NCBI GenBank assembly: GCA_900016865.1
Contig: FIZI01000023.1
Coordinates: 1 to 49,253 of the forward strand
From: an uncultured Clostridia bacterium
Lineage (GTDB): Bacteria; Bacillota; DTU014
Length of the DNA: 49,253 nt
Direction: 5' to 3'
This document shows, piece after piece, positions 34,178 through 42,591 of this stretch. Position numbers and translations under genes: made by a program. The notes below the pieces were generated by a model. It worked only from the letters and a program-made list of their open reading frames with translations. It was not told where the DNA came from and did not search any database. The stretch's first letter is position 1. Each line of letters opens with the position of its first letter.

Positions 34178-35611
34178 TCAAGAGAGCTCGGTTGTAAGCT
34201 TATTGACCAAACGCCTAAACGCGTCTCCCCTATCTTTATAGCTCTTGAACATGTCAAAGCTTGCGCACGCGGGAGACAAGAGGACAGCGTCTCCTGCTTT
34301 GGCCTGTGATACCGCAAGCTCAACCGCTTCGTCAAAAGACGAGGCCTGATGCACAGATCTCAGCGTTACCTCTCTATTGGATGACTCATGCTCCTGGACT
34401 GCCTTCTCTACTGACCTTCGGATCTTGGCTGAAGCCTGGCCGACAAGCACTAGCGATCTGACCTCTCGGACAATCACCCGGCCGAGCTCGTCATAGTCCA
34501 GGTTTTTGTCGTATCCGCCTGCGATCAGCACTACGGGGCCGTCAATCGCCCTGATAGCTGCGATGGTCCTGTCCGGGCTAGTAGCGATTGAGTCGTTGTA
34601 AAAAGCTATTCCGTGCCAATGACACAGCAGCTCCAATCTGTGCTCAACGCCTCTGAAGCTGCGGATAGCCTCCCGTATGCGTTCTGCGCAAACCCCGCAA
34701 ATCCTCCCCATCAGTATAGCTGCAAGACAGTTTGAAAGATTGTGTTCGCCAAGGAGCGGGATGTCGCTCCGCTTGCAGACAAGCTCAGTGGTATCTCCAG
34801 AACGATAAACCAGGTCGTCTCCAACTAGATAAGCTCCATCCGAATCCATGGGCTGCAGCCCGTAGAGCCTTGGCATTCCGCCAAACTCACCAGCCAGACT
34901 GCGAGTCCTTGGATCGTCGCAGTTGAGCACCGCGTAATCCTCTTGTGTCTGAAACCGTATGATATTCTCTTTAGCCCGGTAGTACTCATCGAGGCTCTTG
35001 TGATGATCGAGATGATTGGGCGCGAGATTGAGGATCGCTCCTATCCACGGGCTGGAGTCTACCACCTGCAACTGGAAGCTGCTCAGCTCGAGAACAACCA
35101 CAGCATCGTCGTCAATCGAATCCAATCTACTCAGTATCTCGGCACCGATGTTGCCTGCCAGGATGCATTTTCTACCCGAGTGGTTTATGATCGATGCGAC
35201 CAGACTTGCTGTCGTAGTTTTTCCTGCGCTTCCGGTGATCCCGACGACAGGAGAGCCGCACACGCGAAGAAAGAGGTTGATCTCCCCGTTGATGGAGGCA
35301 CCTCTTCTTACTGCCTGTTGAATCTCCGGGATGTGTGGACTCACTCCAGGAGAAATGAAAATCTCATCATACTTGTCTAAATCCTCAAGATACGAGTCGC
35401 CCAGGTGGTATTCTACGCCCAGCGCCTCAAGGCGGGCCAGCTTTCCTTTGCCCAATTGATCTGCTGAGCTCCGGTCCAACGCGACTACATCGCAGCCAAC
35501 GGACCTGAGAAATTCTACAACTGACATGTTGCTGATGCCGAGCCCAACGGCTGCGATGCGCCTCTGCCGTAGACGAGCAATCTCCTGCTCAAAGACTGAT
35601 GACCTGCTCAA
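34178..35611 (-). CDS. murD: UDP-N-acetylmuramoylalanine--D-glutamate ligase
   Basis: A 477-residue Mur ligase. It adds D-Glu to UDP-MurNAc-L-Ala during peptidoglycan precursor synthesis. The P-loop GSAGKTTT (127-134), the central NHLDHH (about 199-204), GEHNLSN (288-294) and HRLE are present. The C-terminal motif reads NDSIATSPDRT where Escherichia coli MurD has SKATN; related clostridial MurD proteins have a similar variant. It lies outside a dcw cluster. The longer TTG reading at 35644 overlaps the upstream regulator (TTGA), but the TTG at 35611 has AAGGGAGAG at proper spacing and is preferred. Confidence 0.9.
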   Translation of the reverse strand: MSRSSVFEQEIARLRQRRIAAVGLGISNMSVVEFLRSVGCDVVALDRSSADQLGKGKLARLEALGVEYHLGDSYLEDLDKYDEIFISPGVSPHIPEIQQAVRRGASINGEINLFLRVCGSPVVGITGSAGKTTTASLVASIINHSGRKCILAGNIGAEILSRLDSIDDDAVVVLELSSFQLQVVDSSPWIGAILNLAPNHLDHHKSLDEYYRAKENIIRFQTQEDYAVLNCDDPRTRSLAGEFGGMPRLYGLQPMDSDGAYLVGDDLVYRSGDTTELVCKRSDIPLLGEHNLSNCLAAILMGRICGVCAERIREAIRSFRGVEHRLELLCHWHGIAFYNDSIATSPDRTIAAIRAIDGPVVLIAGGYDKNLDYDELGRVIVREVRSLVLVGQASAKIRRSVEKAVQEHESSNREVTLRSVHQASSFDEAVELAVSQAKAGDAVLLSPACASFDMFKSYKDRGDAFRRLVNKLTTELS

Positions 35612-35640
35612 GTGCTGTCTCTCCCTTGCAAGGCTTAACC

Positions 35641-36405
35641 TCAAAACTCCCGCCTAAATCTGCCGGGCGTCACCTTGACGTGTTTCTTGAAAACCCTGCT
35701 AAAATAGCTGGCGTCTGAATAGCCGACCTTCTCTGCGATCTCTGCTATAGTTAACTGCGTGTCTTTGAGAAGCTTCTTGGCCTTATCAAGTCTGACCTCA
35801 GTAAGATATGATACGAAAGTTGTTCCCAACTCATCCCTGAATAAATGGCTGAGGTAGAATGGGCTGACATGAACTGCTTCTGCCACACGGTCAAGGCTCA
35901 GGTCCGGATCATGTGCGTGTCTCTTTATGTACTTGACGGCGTTGTTTATCAGCCGGAAATGGCGCTTGTTTCTACTCTCATACACAGTGTCTAGGAACCT
36001 GTCCAGGACCTTGACCAGCCAGACCCACAACTCCTCCATGCGCCTGGCCTGTCCGAGTTCGTCAAGGTACACGAAATTGAGGCCGAGCAGTTTGTCGAGG
36101 CTCGCTCCTCCCTCAACTGCAGCCCTGGAAAGCACGACCATGAGTTCAAGAGTGCGAGCTTTCATCACCTCGAAGTCGTGCTCATCGCAATAGTCTTCAT
36201 TGCAATACAAGATACTCCCGAGTATCTCATTGAGTATTTCCTTAGCCCCTGTACGGTCGCCAAGCCTGACCAGCCCGATTAGCTCGCGTTCTTTTTCAAA
36301 CGGGTACCTAGGACGAGGCGGCCTATGGCTTCGGGAGTCTGTTTCATAAGAAGCGTCACCGCCACAGCTGTTGGCATACGAGTCATAGGCAGCATTGTCT
36401 GACAT
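35641..36405 (-). CDS. AraC-family transcriptional regulator lacking a sensor domain
   Basis: A 254-residue protein. The C-terminal double helix-turn-helix (about 150-254) is complete: DLSLDRVAEAVHVSPFYLSHLFRDELGTTF, then TIAEIAEKVGYSDASYFSRVFKK. Ahead lies a linker domain found in PocR/YesN-type regulators (EKERELIGLVRLGDRTGAKEILNEIL, then MKARTLELMVVLSRAAVEGGA). The N-terminal ligand-sensing domain that normally precedes it is missing: only about 40 low-complexity residues, with a PRPRYP run, come first. The ATG has GGAGG 10 nt upstream. It lies 32 bp after the glycerate kinase gene, a likely target, and abuts murD. Confidence 0.85.
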   Translation of the reverse strand: MSDNAAYDSYANSCGGDASYETDSRSHRPPRPRYPFEKERELIGLVRLGDRTGAKEILNEILGSILYCNEDYCDEHDFEVMKARTLELMVVLSRAAVEGGASLDKLLGLNFVYLDELGQARRMEELWVWLVKVLDRFLDTVYESRNKRHFRLINNAVKYIKRHAHDPDLSLDRVAEAVHVSPFYLSHLFRDELGTTFVSYLTEVRLDKAKKLLKDTQLTIAEIAEKVGYSDASYFSRVFKKHVKVTPGRFRREF

Positions 36406-36437
36406 CCGAGGTACACCTCCATTTCCTTGTGCGCTGA

Positions 36438-37586
36438 CTACGCTTGACGGTATGAGGCACCCAACCCAATCAGCCTCATAATCCTAGCCCCGGTTCTCCT
36501 CAATAGCTCACCTGCTCTTTCAAAAGACTCCTCCAAGGTCATAGGCCCATCGGCAATAGGCACTAGAGCAGAAAACCCGAGGTCATAGAGCACTTCTGCG
36601 TCCGCTGCCACCTGGCCTGCCACTCCAACGACAGGGACATTCTGTGCGCGGGCAACCCTCGCTACACCCATCGGAGTCTTGCCGTGACTAGTCTGCGAGT
36701 CAAGCCGACCCTCGCCCGTAATGACAAGATCGCAGCCTGTAACGCGATCAGCAAGCCGGGTCGCCTCAATCACTATGTCAACACCGGGCCTCAAGGCCGC
36801 ATTGAGAAACGCCAGCATACCTGCTCCAAGCCCGCCCGCAGCTCCGGCTCCACTGACGTCCTCGACGTCTTTGTGAAGCTGCTCGCGAATCACCCGTGCG
36901 TAATTCGCTAGTGCACGGTCCAGTTCCTCGATCATCTCCTCGGTGGCGCCCTTTTGCCGACCGTATACTGCAGTCGCTCCTTTTGGCCCGGTCAATGGAT
37001 TGGTCACATCACATGCCACGATGATTTCAACATCTGAGAGCCGCGAGTCCATCCCAGACACATCGATGGCAGCCAAGTCCTTTAGAGCCGCGCCTCCCCT
37101 CTGGATCTCATTGCCTGATCGGTCTAGAAGCCTCGCACCAAGAGCCTGCGCCATCCCCGCGCCTCCGTCGTTAGTCGCAGACCCGCCTATACCAACTATC
37201 AATTTGGTCGCACCTGCATCGAGTGCAGCTTCGATCAGCTGTCCGGTGCCGTAAGTACTAGTGACTCTCGGATTTCTCTCGTAGTCCTTGAGCAACGGCA
37301 GTCCCGATGCAGCTGCCATCTCTATAACTGCAGTATGTCCGTCGCCCATAATGCCATACTCGGCTGTCACCGGTCTTCCTAGCGGATCCAAGACTTCAGC
37401 AGTCAAGATCTTGCCGGACGAAGCATCCACTAGAGACCTCACTGTGCCTTCGCCGCCGTCAGCCATGGGAACCACGTCTACCACTGCTTCGCTACACACA
37501 GACAGAATTCCATCTTTGAGTGCATTTCCTACCTCGAGCGCAGTCAAACACCCCTTGAACGAGTCCGGTGCAATGAGGATCCTCAC
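36438..37586 (-). CDS. glxK: Glycerate 2-kinase (GlxK/GarK family)
   Basis: A 382-residue glycerate kinase that phosphorylates D-glycerate with ATP, linking glyoxylate or glucarate degradation to glycolysis. Family signatures are IAPDSFKG at the N-terminus, PMADGGEGT, GIGGSATNDGGAGMAQALGA, VACDVTNPLTGPKGA and TGEGRLDSQTSHGK. The GTG start at 37586 has GGAGG 7 nt upstream; it removes a 16-residue extension in the longer reading that has no family similarity. The preceding tRNA-Gln has its own terminator. The AraC regulator is immediately downstream. Confidence 0.95.
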   Translation of the reverse strand: MRILIAPDSFKGCLTALEVGNALKDGILSVCSEAVVDVVPMADGGEGTVRSLVDASSGKILTAEVLDPLGRPVTAEYGIMGDGHTAVIEMAAASGLPLLKDYERNPRVTSTYGTGQLIEAALDAGATKLIVGIGGSATNDGGAGMAQALGARLLDRSGNEIQRGGAALKDLAAIDVSGMDSRLSDVEIIVACDVTNPLTGPKGATAVYGRQKGATEEMIEELDRALANYARVIREQLHKDVEDVSGAGAAGGLGAGMLAFLNAALRPGVDIVIEATRLADRVTGCDLVITGEGRLDSQTSHGKTPMGVARVARAQNVPVVGVAGQVAADAEVLYDLGFSALVPIADGPMTLEESFERAGELLRRTGARIMRLIGLGASYRQA

Positions 37587-37664
37587 GACAGCACCTCCGG
37601 TCACTGGCAGTACTTGTTGATTCCAGTATGACACATTAGATCAGAAAAGCGAAAAGAGAACAAC

Positions 37665-37694
37665 AAAAACGGGCCTGACTCATCAATCGGCCCG
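37665..37694 (-). terminator. Rho-independent terminator of tRNA-Gln
   Basis: On the minus strand, stem CGGGCC/GGCCCG (37689-37694 with 37670-37675), 13-nt loop, then TTTTT (37669-37665). It lies about 30 nt after the tRNA 3' end and separates it from glxK. Confidence 0.88.
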
Positions 37695-37724
37695 AATCTC
37701 ATTACAATCATATCCATATGCCAA

Positions 37725-37799
37725 TGGCTGGGGCGGCAGGATTCGAACCTGCGCATCCAGGATCCAAAGTCCCGTGCCTTACCGCTTGGCTACGCCCCA
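37725..37799 (-). tRNA. tRNA-Gln (anticodon TTG)
   Basis: A 75-nt tRNA with encoded CCA. The acceptor stem TGGGGCG pairs with CGCCCCA, with discriminator G; U1-A72 is the identity pair expected of glutamine tRNA. The anticodon loop CTTTGGA gives anticodon TTG, and the T-arm contains GGTTCGAATCC. It has its own terminator and reads CAA/CAG codons. The other 200 bp between glxK and spoVG show nothing else. Confidence 0.95.
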
Positions 37800-37906
37800 T
37801 CTCCGAACTCATCGAGAGTATAGCACGAACGAATTCGGAGTGTCAAGGCAGCCAGCAGGAGCTGGTGGTCCTGTACCAATACGACTGTCTGCGCTCACAC
37901 TGTCCT

Positions 37907-38179
37907 CTACGACTCATCCGCCTCGCTCGCAGCTGATTCGTAGTGCTGAAGGATCGCGTTCTGAATCAGCTCTCGGCACTCTGAGTTAATAGGGTGCGCG
38001 ATATCTCTGAACTCTCCCGTCGGAGTCTTGCGGCTCGGCATAGCAACGAACAATCCGTTGTGGCCCTCTATGACCCTTATGTCCCTGACCACGAACATAT
38101 TGTCGAACGTGATTGACGCTATTGCCTTCATCCTGCCTTCAGACTCAACCCTTCGAACCCGGACATCTGTGATGTGCAT
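37907..38179 (-). CDS. spoVG: Septation protein SpoVG
   Basis: A 90-residue SpoVG. It is a small, conserved RNA/DNA-binding regulator that in Bacillus influences asymmetric septation and other processes. Conserved features are [12 protein letters not shown] at the start, [18 protein letters not shown] and [22 protein letters not shown]. The ATG at 38179 has AGGGTGG 8 nt upstream and matches the family's start; the GTG at 38191 has the SD directly against it. A sigma-H promoter lies upstream, as in Bacillus subtilis. The preceding gene encodes a nucleotidyltransferase. Confidence 0.96.
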   Translation of the reverse strand: MHITDVRVRRVESEGRMKAIASITFDNMFVVRDIRVIEGHNGLFVAMPSRKTPTGEFRDIAHPINSECRELIQNAILQHYESAASEADES

Positions 38180-38229
38180 TAGTCTAACCACCCTTCCTCA
38201 CTGATGCTTGTCTGAGTGTACTTTCCTAA

Positions 38230-38256
38230 ATTCTACATTTATCGTAAATTTCCTTC
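38230..38256 (-). promoter_or_regulatory. Sigma-H-type promoter of spoVG
   Basis: On the minus strand, -35 GAAGGAAAT (38248-38256), 11-bp spacer, -10 GTAGAAT (38230-38236). These fit the Bacillus sigma-H consensus RNAGGAWWW and RNNGAAT at every position, with the accepted spacing. A start near 38223 leaves a leader of about 44 nt. The location in the gap directly ahead of spoVG agrees with its known sigma-H control. Confidence 0.8.
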
Positions 38257-38278
38257 TTACGTGAGAAAGGATTTTATA

Positions 38279-39046
38279 TCAGACATCACATCTGTTGACT
38301 AGTATCTCTTGAACTCGAGAGTAATCCTTGGGTTTATCGACATCAACACCTACTCCGGGGTAATCAGAAATGACAGCTCTGCCCTTTAAGCCGAGCACAT
38401 TGTAAACACGCTGCTCAATATCAAAGATCGAAAGCTGCCGGAATAGGTACTTGACAATGCACCGGAAACCAAGGAGCATCCCCAACTCGAGTGGTTTTTT
38501 TCTGAGTGAGATGACTCGATCGATCACATCGCTGTACTTGTCAAAGATGTCCGAGTCCAGTAGCAACATATTGCCGCCGGTGAACGTACCGTCCTTTATA
38601 GTCACATACGTGCGTGAGATGTCCTCAAAAGCCAACTCGACAACCTCTCTGCGCACGATTGAGTAATAGACCTGAACACTGTCATCTTGGCACCGGGAGA
38701 CGAAGTCATCGACAGCTTCGCCTGTCAACAGCGGAACGTCTGCAGTGACGATTAGTACCTTTTGCGGTGATTGGAACCTCGAGAGTCCCCGCTTCACGTT
38801 GTTTAGGATCGTATCACAGGAATCCACGAACACGAGATCCTGTCCGCAAATCCGAGATCTCAGCTCCTTAGAAGGCCCGATGACCGCGATCTCGCCGACT
38901 GACCTTGACTCTCTAAGCGCATCCAACACCCACTGGATCATGGGACGGCCCGCCACAGGTATCAACGCTTCGAGCAGCTCGTCGCTGACGGTACTGAGAG
39001 GCTGCTTGTTCAATGCTCCTGCCAAGACAATTGCGTCAACAGTCAC
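38279..39046 (-). CDS. MobA/GlmU-like nucleotidyltransferase, function unknown
   Basis: A 255-residue NTP-transferase fold protein. The nucleotide-binding start is DAIVLAGALNK, a degenerate form of LAGGxxxR, and PVAGRPMIQWVLDAL follows. The metal-binding LIVTADVPLL (about 100-109) is intact. Length is that of a single-domain enzyme, and the GlmU hexapeptide acetyltransferase half is absent. It could make an NDP-sugar, molybdopterin or other activated compound; the substrate is unknown. It lies where GlmU follows spoVG in Bacillus, but upstream of spoVG and on the same strand. The GTG at 39046 has GAGGTGG 5 nt upstream and is preferred over 39055. Confidence 0.8.
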   Translation of the reverse strand: MTVDAIVLAGALNKQPLSTVSDELLEALIPVAGRPMIQWVLDALRESRSVGEIAVIGPSKELRSRICGQDLVFVDSCDTILNNVKRGLSRFQSPQKVLIVTADVPLLTGEAVDDFVSRCQDDSVQVYYSIVRREVVELAFEDISRTYVTIKDGTFTGGNMLLLDSDIFDKYSDVIDRVISLRKKPLELGMLLGFRCIVKYLFRQLSIFDIEQRVYNVLGLKGRAVISDYPGVGVDVDKPKDYSRVQEILVNRCDV

Positions 39047-39088
39047 TTGGACCACCTCACGTCATGAAATCCGGTAGCCGTATCTTGT

Positions 39089-39820
39089 TCATCCAGATGT
39101 TTCTGAGGTGGCTGAGCTGCTCTCGCTAGTCTTTTTCTTCCCACGTCGCTGCTCCGACATAAGCTTCATCAATGCGTTTCTCGCTGCCTCAATATGCTCC
39201 TCAGCTCGCTTGCGCGCGGCACCCGGATCTCTCTCTGCAATCGCGTCCACGATCTGCACGTGTTCGTGCACGGCAATTGCCAAACGGCCTGGATACGCCA
39301 GCGACTGAGTGCGAAATCTGAGTATCTGCTCCCTCAGGTTGCTGATAATCTGAGTCAGTCGCTGATTTCTGCTCGCTTCGTAGATAACTTCATGGAACTC
39401 TATGTCGAGCTCCACTGCCTTGTCTGCATCGCCTTTGTCAAGGCAGTCTGAGGTTCTCGCAATCACACGTTCGAGCTGCTCAATTTCCTCGTCTGTAGCT
39501 CTCTCGGCTGCTAAGCCGGCAGCCAATCCCTCCAACGCACCGCGAATCTCAAACGCATCCGCTATGTCTTTGAGTGAGAGTTGTGCAACATACGCGCCCC
39601 TGCGAGGGATCATCACGACAAATCCCTCAAGTTCAAGACGCCTGATAGCTTCCCGCACAGGCGTGCGGCTCACACCCATAGCCTCTGCGAGCTGCACCTC
39701 CATAAGACGGTCGCCAGGCTCCAATCTGCGCTCAATAATCGCATTTCTCAGCGCCTCGAACACTATCTCTCGAAGCGGGCGGTAACTGTCTATCTCTATT
39801 GGTATCTTCAACTCACTCAT
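39089..39820 (-). CDS. GntR-family (FadR/FCD subfamily) transcriptional regulator
   Basis: A 243-residue regulator. The N-terminal winged helix (about 12-75) has PLREIVFEALRNAII, then AEAMGVSRTPVREAIRRLELEGFV, which is the signature recognition helix. The C-terminal FCD ligand domain (about 80-220) has the metal-binding acidic/His pattern DIEFHEVIY and HEHVQIVDAI. Regulators of this group sense organic acids or sugar acids. It starts with ATG 5 bp after the ispE stop, with the SD in the end of ispE (GGGAG), so it is co-translated. The C-terminal tail is Lys/Ser-rich and low in complexity. Confidence 0.88.
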   Translation of the reverse strand: MSELKIPIEIDSYRPLREIVFEALRNAIIERRLEPGDRLMEVQLAEAMGVSRTPVREAIRRLELEGFVVMIPRRGAYVAQLSLKDIADAFEIRGALEGLAAGLAAERATDEEIEQLERVIARTSDCLDKGDADKAVELDIEFHEVIYEASRNQRLTQIISNLREQILRFRTQSLAYPGRLAIAVHEHVQIVDAIAERDPGAARKRAEEHIEAARNALMKLMSEQRRGKKKTSESSSATSETSG

Positions 39821-39825
39821 CAACT

Positions 39826-40749
39826 TCACTCCCTCTTCAACAGCATACCAGAAGAGGCTCTCGTATACGTCACCGTGCACTCATCAAAGACACTCGATAC
39901 TTCCTGAGCTATGCTCTTGGCCTCCAACTCACTTGATACTATACCAAACACGCTCGGCCCACTGCCGGACATAGTCGCTCCCAGCGCTCCGCATTCGAGC
40001 AAAAAGCCGGCCGCCTGCTCTACTACAGGGTGAAGCGACGCCGCTATGGGATAGAACGCGTTGCTCATAGCTGCTGCTATACCGGGCAGATCGTTCTTGC
40101 TGATGGCCCGCTCGATGGCGCTGATGTCCGACTTAGTGCAGCCGCGGCCCGGCCATGTATCAAGCAAACGATACATCTCTGCGGTGGATACCTCAATCGG
40201 CGGGATAACAAGGACTACCCAGAAGTTGGATGGAGACGGTAGTTGTATCAGGCGGTCGCCTATTCCCTCAGCTCTGGCAGTGCCGCAACGGATGCAGAAA
40301 GGCACGTCTGCGCCAAGCCTGCTGCCCAGCTCCTCCATCTCCTGGCGGCTAAGGCCGAGGCCAAGCAGCTCGTTGAGGCCAACGATAGCTCCTGCAGCGT
40401 CGGAGCTTCCTCCGCCCAGCCCTGATGCAGCAGGCACGCGCTTGTGCAGGTGGATCGTGATCGCGGCACGGATCCCGCATGCCTGTAGGACGAGCTCGGC
40501 TGCTCGCACTGCAAGATTGGACCTGTCAGTCGGAGCATCATGCCCTGTGACTGTCAAGGTCACACTGGAGCCTGCTGCACCCGTGATGTCCAAACATGAC
40601 ATGACAAGGTCGTCGCCCAGCTCCAGTGACTGCATGACAGACCGTATTTCATGGTACCCGTCAGGCCTTCGCTCCAGGACATCCAGGAAAAGATTGATCT
40701 TGGAGCAGGTCCTGACTCTGACCTTGGTATTCTGTGAGAGACGATCCAT
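39826..40749 (-). CDS. ispE: 4-diphosphocytidyl-2-C-methyl-D-erythritol kinase
   Basis: A 307-residue GHMP kinase of the MEP isoprenoid pathway. It phosphorylates CDP-methylerythritol with ATP. The conserved Lys is in CSKINL (Lys17), the GHMP motif is PAASGLGGGSSDAAG (106-120) with the catalytic Asp117, and the C-terminal motif is GATMSGSGPSVFG. Length is normal. It sits 9 bp after the dacF stop and is followed by the GntR gene, so the three genes form one operon. Confidence 0.95.
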   Translation of the reverse strand: MDRLSQNTKVRVRTCSKINLFLDVLERRPDGYHEIRSVMQSLELGDDLVMSCLDITGAAGSSVTLTVTGHDAPTDRSNLAVRAAELVLQACGIRAAITIHLHKRVPAASGLGGGSSDAAGAIVGLNELLGLGLSRQEMEELGSRLGADVPFCIRCGTARAEGIGDRLIQLPSPSNFWVVLVIPPIEVSTAEMYRLLDTWPGRGCTKSDISAIERAISKNDLPGIAAAMSNAFYPIAASLHPVVEQAAGFLLECGALGATMSGSGPSVFGIVSSELEAKSIAQEVSSVFDECTVTYTRASSGMLLKRE

Positions 40750-40758
40750 GGTGCCTAC

Positions 40759-41910
40759 TTAACTGCTGAACAGGCCTTTGACAAAATTGACGACAGAACG
40801 CCAGATTCTCACGTGGACAGCCGCCTTTGGAACGTCCTCGGCTGCGTACACCGGGACGCTGTTGGCCTCGTTTTCACCGACAAAGGCTACAAAGCGGCCT
40901 ACCACAGTACCCTTCTCAATGGGAGCCTGGACTTCTTCCTGAATAATCCGGGTGCTCACCTGATCTCTCTTTGTGACCTCGACAAGAAACGTCAGATCGC
41001 CTGCTGCCACAGCATCGACAGTAAGGCTTACGCCGTCCTTTACCTCTACCTTGCCTACGACGTCGCCCTCGCTTGCAGGATTTAGCCTATCAAAAGCCTT
41101 GAAGCCATATTCCACTAGCTCTCTCGCCTTTTGCCACCTGCTGTCATCAGACTGATAGCCCATTACAACCGCTATCCTGTGCTCGTCTCCACGTGAAGCA
41201 GTGGCAGAAAGGCAGTATCCAGCATTTTGAGTGTGTCCGGTCTTCATGCCAGTGAGACCGTCCAACTGGCCTAGCAGTTTGTTTGTGTTGTAAATGGTCG
41301 TCTTACCATCCCGAATGGTCGTGTACCTCTTGGAGGTCCAGTCCAAAACTGAAGGATAGCGCAACACGAGTTCCCTGGTCATGATAGCCAAATCATAAGC
41401 CGAAGAGTAATGGCCGTCCTCTGGAAGGCCGTTCGTGTTTGTGAAGCGGGTATCTTTCAGGCCCAACCTCTCGGCTTCCTTGTTCATAAGTGTGACAAAA
41501 ACCTCTTCTGTGCCGGCCAAGTGTTCTGCGACCGCGACACAAGCGTCGTTGGCAGAAGCGATGGCAATGGCTTTCATAAGGTCCTCGAGGCTTATGCGTT
41601 CGCCTTCAGCCAAGTAGATCTGACTTCCGCCTATACCTGCGGCTTTCTTGCTGACACGGACAATATCATCGAGCGATCCCTTGCCCTGTTCGATCGCCTC
41701 CATCGCAACAAGCATTGTCATGACCTTGGTCACGCTTGCAGGAGCACGCCTGACATGGGCTCCGTCCTCAGCCAACACCTGGCCCGAGACGGTGTCTATC
41801 AGTATATAGGTGGGATCGAACGGCGTATCGCCTTGGGCCAGCGATATCCCTAGACTCGTTGTCACCACCATAATGGCAGTGAGTAAGGCAGTTAAAGCGC
41901 CCTTTCGCAT
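40759..41910 (-). CDS. dacF: D-alanyl-D-alanine carboxypeptidase (DacF-like PBP)
   Basis: A 383-residue low-molecular-weight penicillin-binding protein that trims the terminal D-Ala from peptidoglycan stem peptides. It has a signal peptide ending near ISLAQG. Active-site motifs are intact: SVTK (59-62, nucleophile Ser59), SAN (119-121) and KTG (223-225). The C-terminal PBP5-type beta domain and an amphipathic anchor helix (IWRSVVNFVKGLF) follow. DacF-type enzymes act in forespore and cortex formation, but no sigma-F promoter could be identified here. ATG 41910 has GGAGG 10 nt upstream. Confidence 0.92.
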   Translation of the reverse strand: MRKGALTALLTAIMVVTTSLGISLAQGDTPFDPTYILIDTVSGQVLAEDGAHVRRAPASVTKVMTMLVAMEAIEQGKGSLDDIVRVSKKAAGIGGSQIYLAEGERISLEDLMKAIAIASANDACVAVAEHLAGTEEVFVTLMNKEAERLGLKDTRFTNTNGLPEDGHYSSAYDLAIMTRELVLRYPSVLDWTSKRYTTIRDGKTTIYNTNKLLGQLDGLTGMKTGHTQNAGYCLSATASRGDEHRIAVVMGYQSDDSRWQKARELVEYGFKAFDRLNPASEGDVVGKVEVKDGVSLTVDAVAAGDLTFLVEVTKRDQVSTRIIQEEVQAPIEKGTVVGRFVAFVGENEANSVPVYAAEDVPKAAVHVRIWRSVVNFVKGLFSS

Positions 41911-42118
41911 TAATTTCAAACCTCCAACATAGCTTTCTACAGATATTCAGCGAGTGCTCGCCTATTCCTCCTTCGAAATGCTGGCACAGCGCAGTCCTGA
42001 AGGAAACGTAAGGGCCCTGTGGAATGATACCAAAGAGCGCAATATCAGCAATGATAGGGATAACAGGAGCGCACCGTCAAGACGGTAGCCGCTCATACCT
42101 AACTGGAGGCAGACACTA

Positions 42119-42589
42119 ATGAGAATCCGCTGTAACTACACTGATCACGCAGACCTGGCTATCAAGAGGCTGGAAAAGGGTGTCTTGCTCGTGTCCCAGC
42201 ACGAGGGGAAGACAAACGTGATGGCTATGGCATGGGGATTCCCCGGGTTTATGTGGAGCAAACCCGTGTTCATAGCTCCAGTGCGAACTTCCCGCTTTAC
42301 GCATGACCTCATCGAAGGCTCAGGTGAGTTCGTAGTATGCATACAACCGGAAACCATGGACGACATCATGATGCGCACAGGCTCGTGCAGTGGCAGAGAT
42401 GTCGACAAACTCAAGGAGCTAAACCTTGAGACGTTCAACGTTCCGGAAGTAAGCGTTCCCGGTATCGAGGGATCACTGCTTACATATGCCTGCAAAGTTA
42501 TACACAAAGCGTCTGCAGAGCCTTTGAGCAACCACACCCTGTTCTTTGGCCACGTCCTGGGAGTGTACGCTGACAAATCATTGGGCTAA
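42119..42589 (+). CDS. Flavin reductase-like FMN-binding protein
   Basis: A 156-residue protein of the flavin reductase-like, FMN-binding split-barrel group (flavoredoxin type), with VMAMAWGFPGFMWSKPVFIAPVRTSRFTHDLI as the characteristic flavin-binding stretch. Such proteins carry electrons between NAD(P)H or ferredoxin and acceptors. Short for the group, so it may lack the usual C-terminal residues. The ATG has GGAGG 9 nt upstream. It is divergent from dacF; its stop lies 2 bp from that of btuD, with no hairpin between. Confidence 0.85.
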   Translation: MRIRCNYTDHADLAIKRLEKGVLLVSQHEGKTNVMAMAWGFPGFMWSKPVFIAPVRTSRFTHDLIEGSGEFVVCIQPETMDDIMMRTGSCSGRDVDKLKELNLETFNVPEVSVPGIEGSLLTYACKVIHKASAEPLSNHTLFFGHVLGVYADKSLG

Positions 42590-42591
42590 AG

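Noticed and set aside
41911-42118. Possible sigma-F promoter for dacF
   Set aside because: Only weak matches (GCATT, then GGCGAGCAC) at the wrong spacing; a vegetative TATCAT is equally weak without a proper -35.
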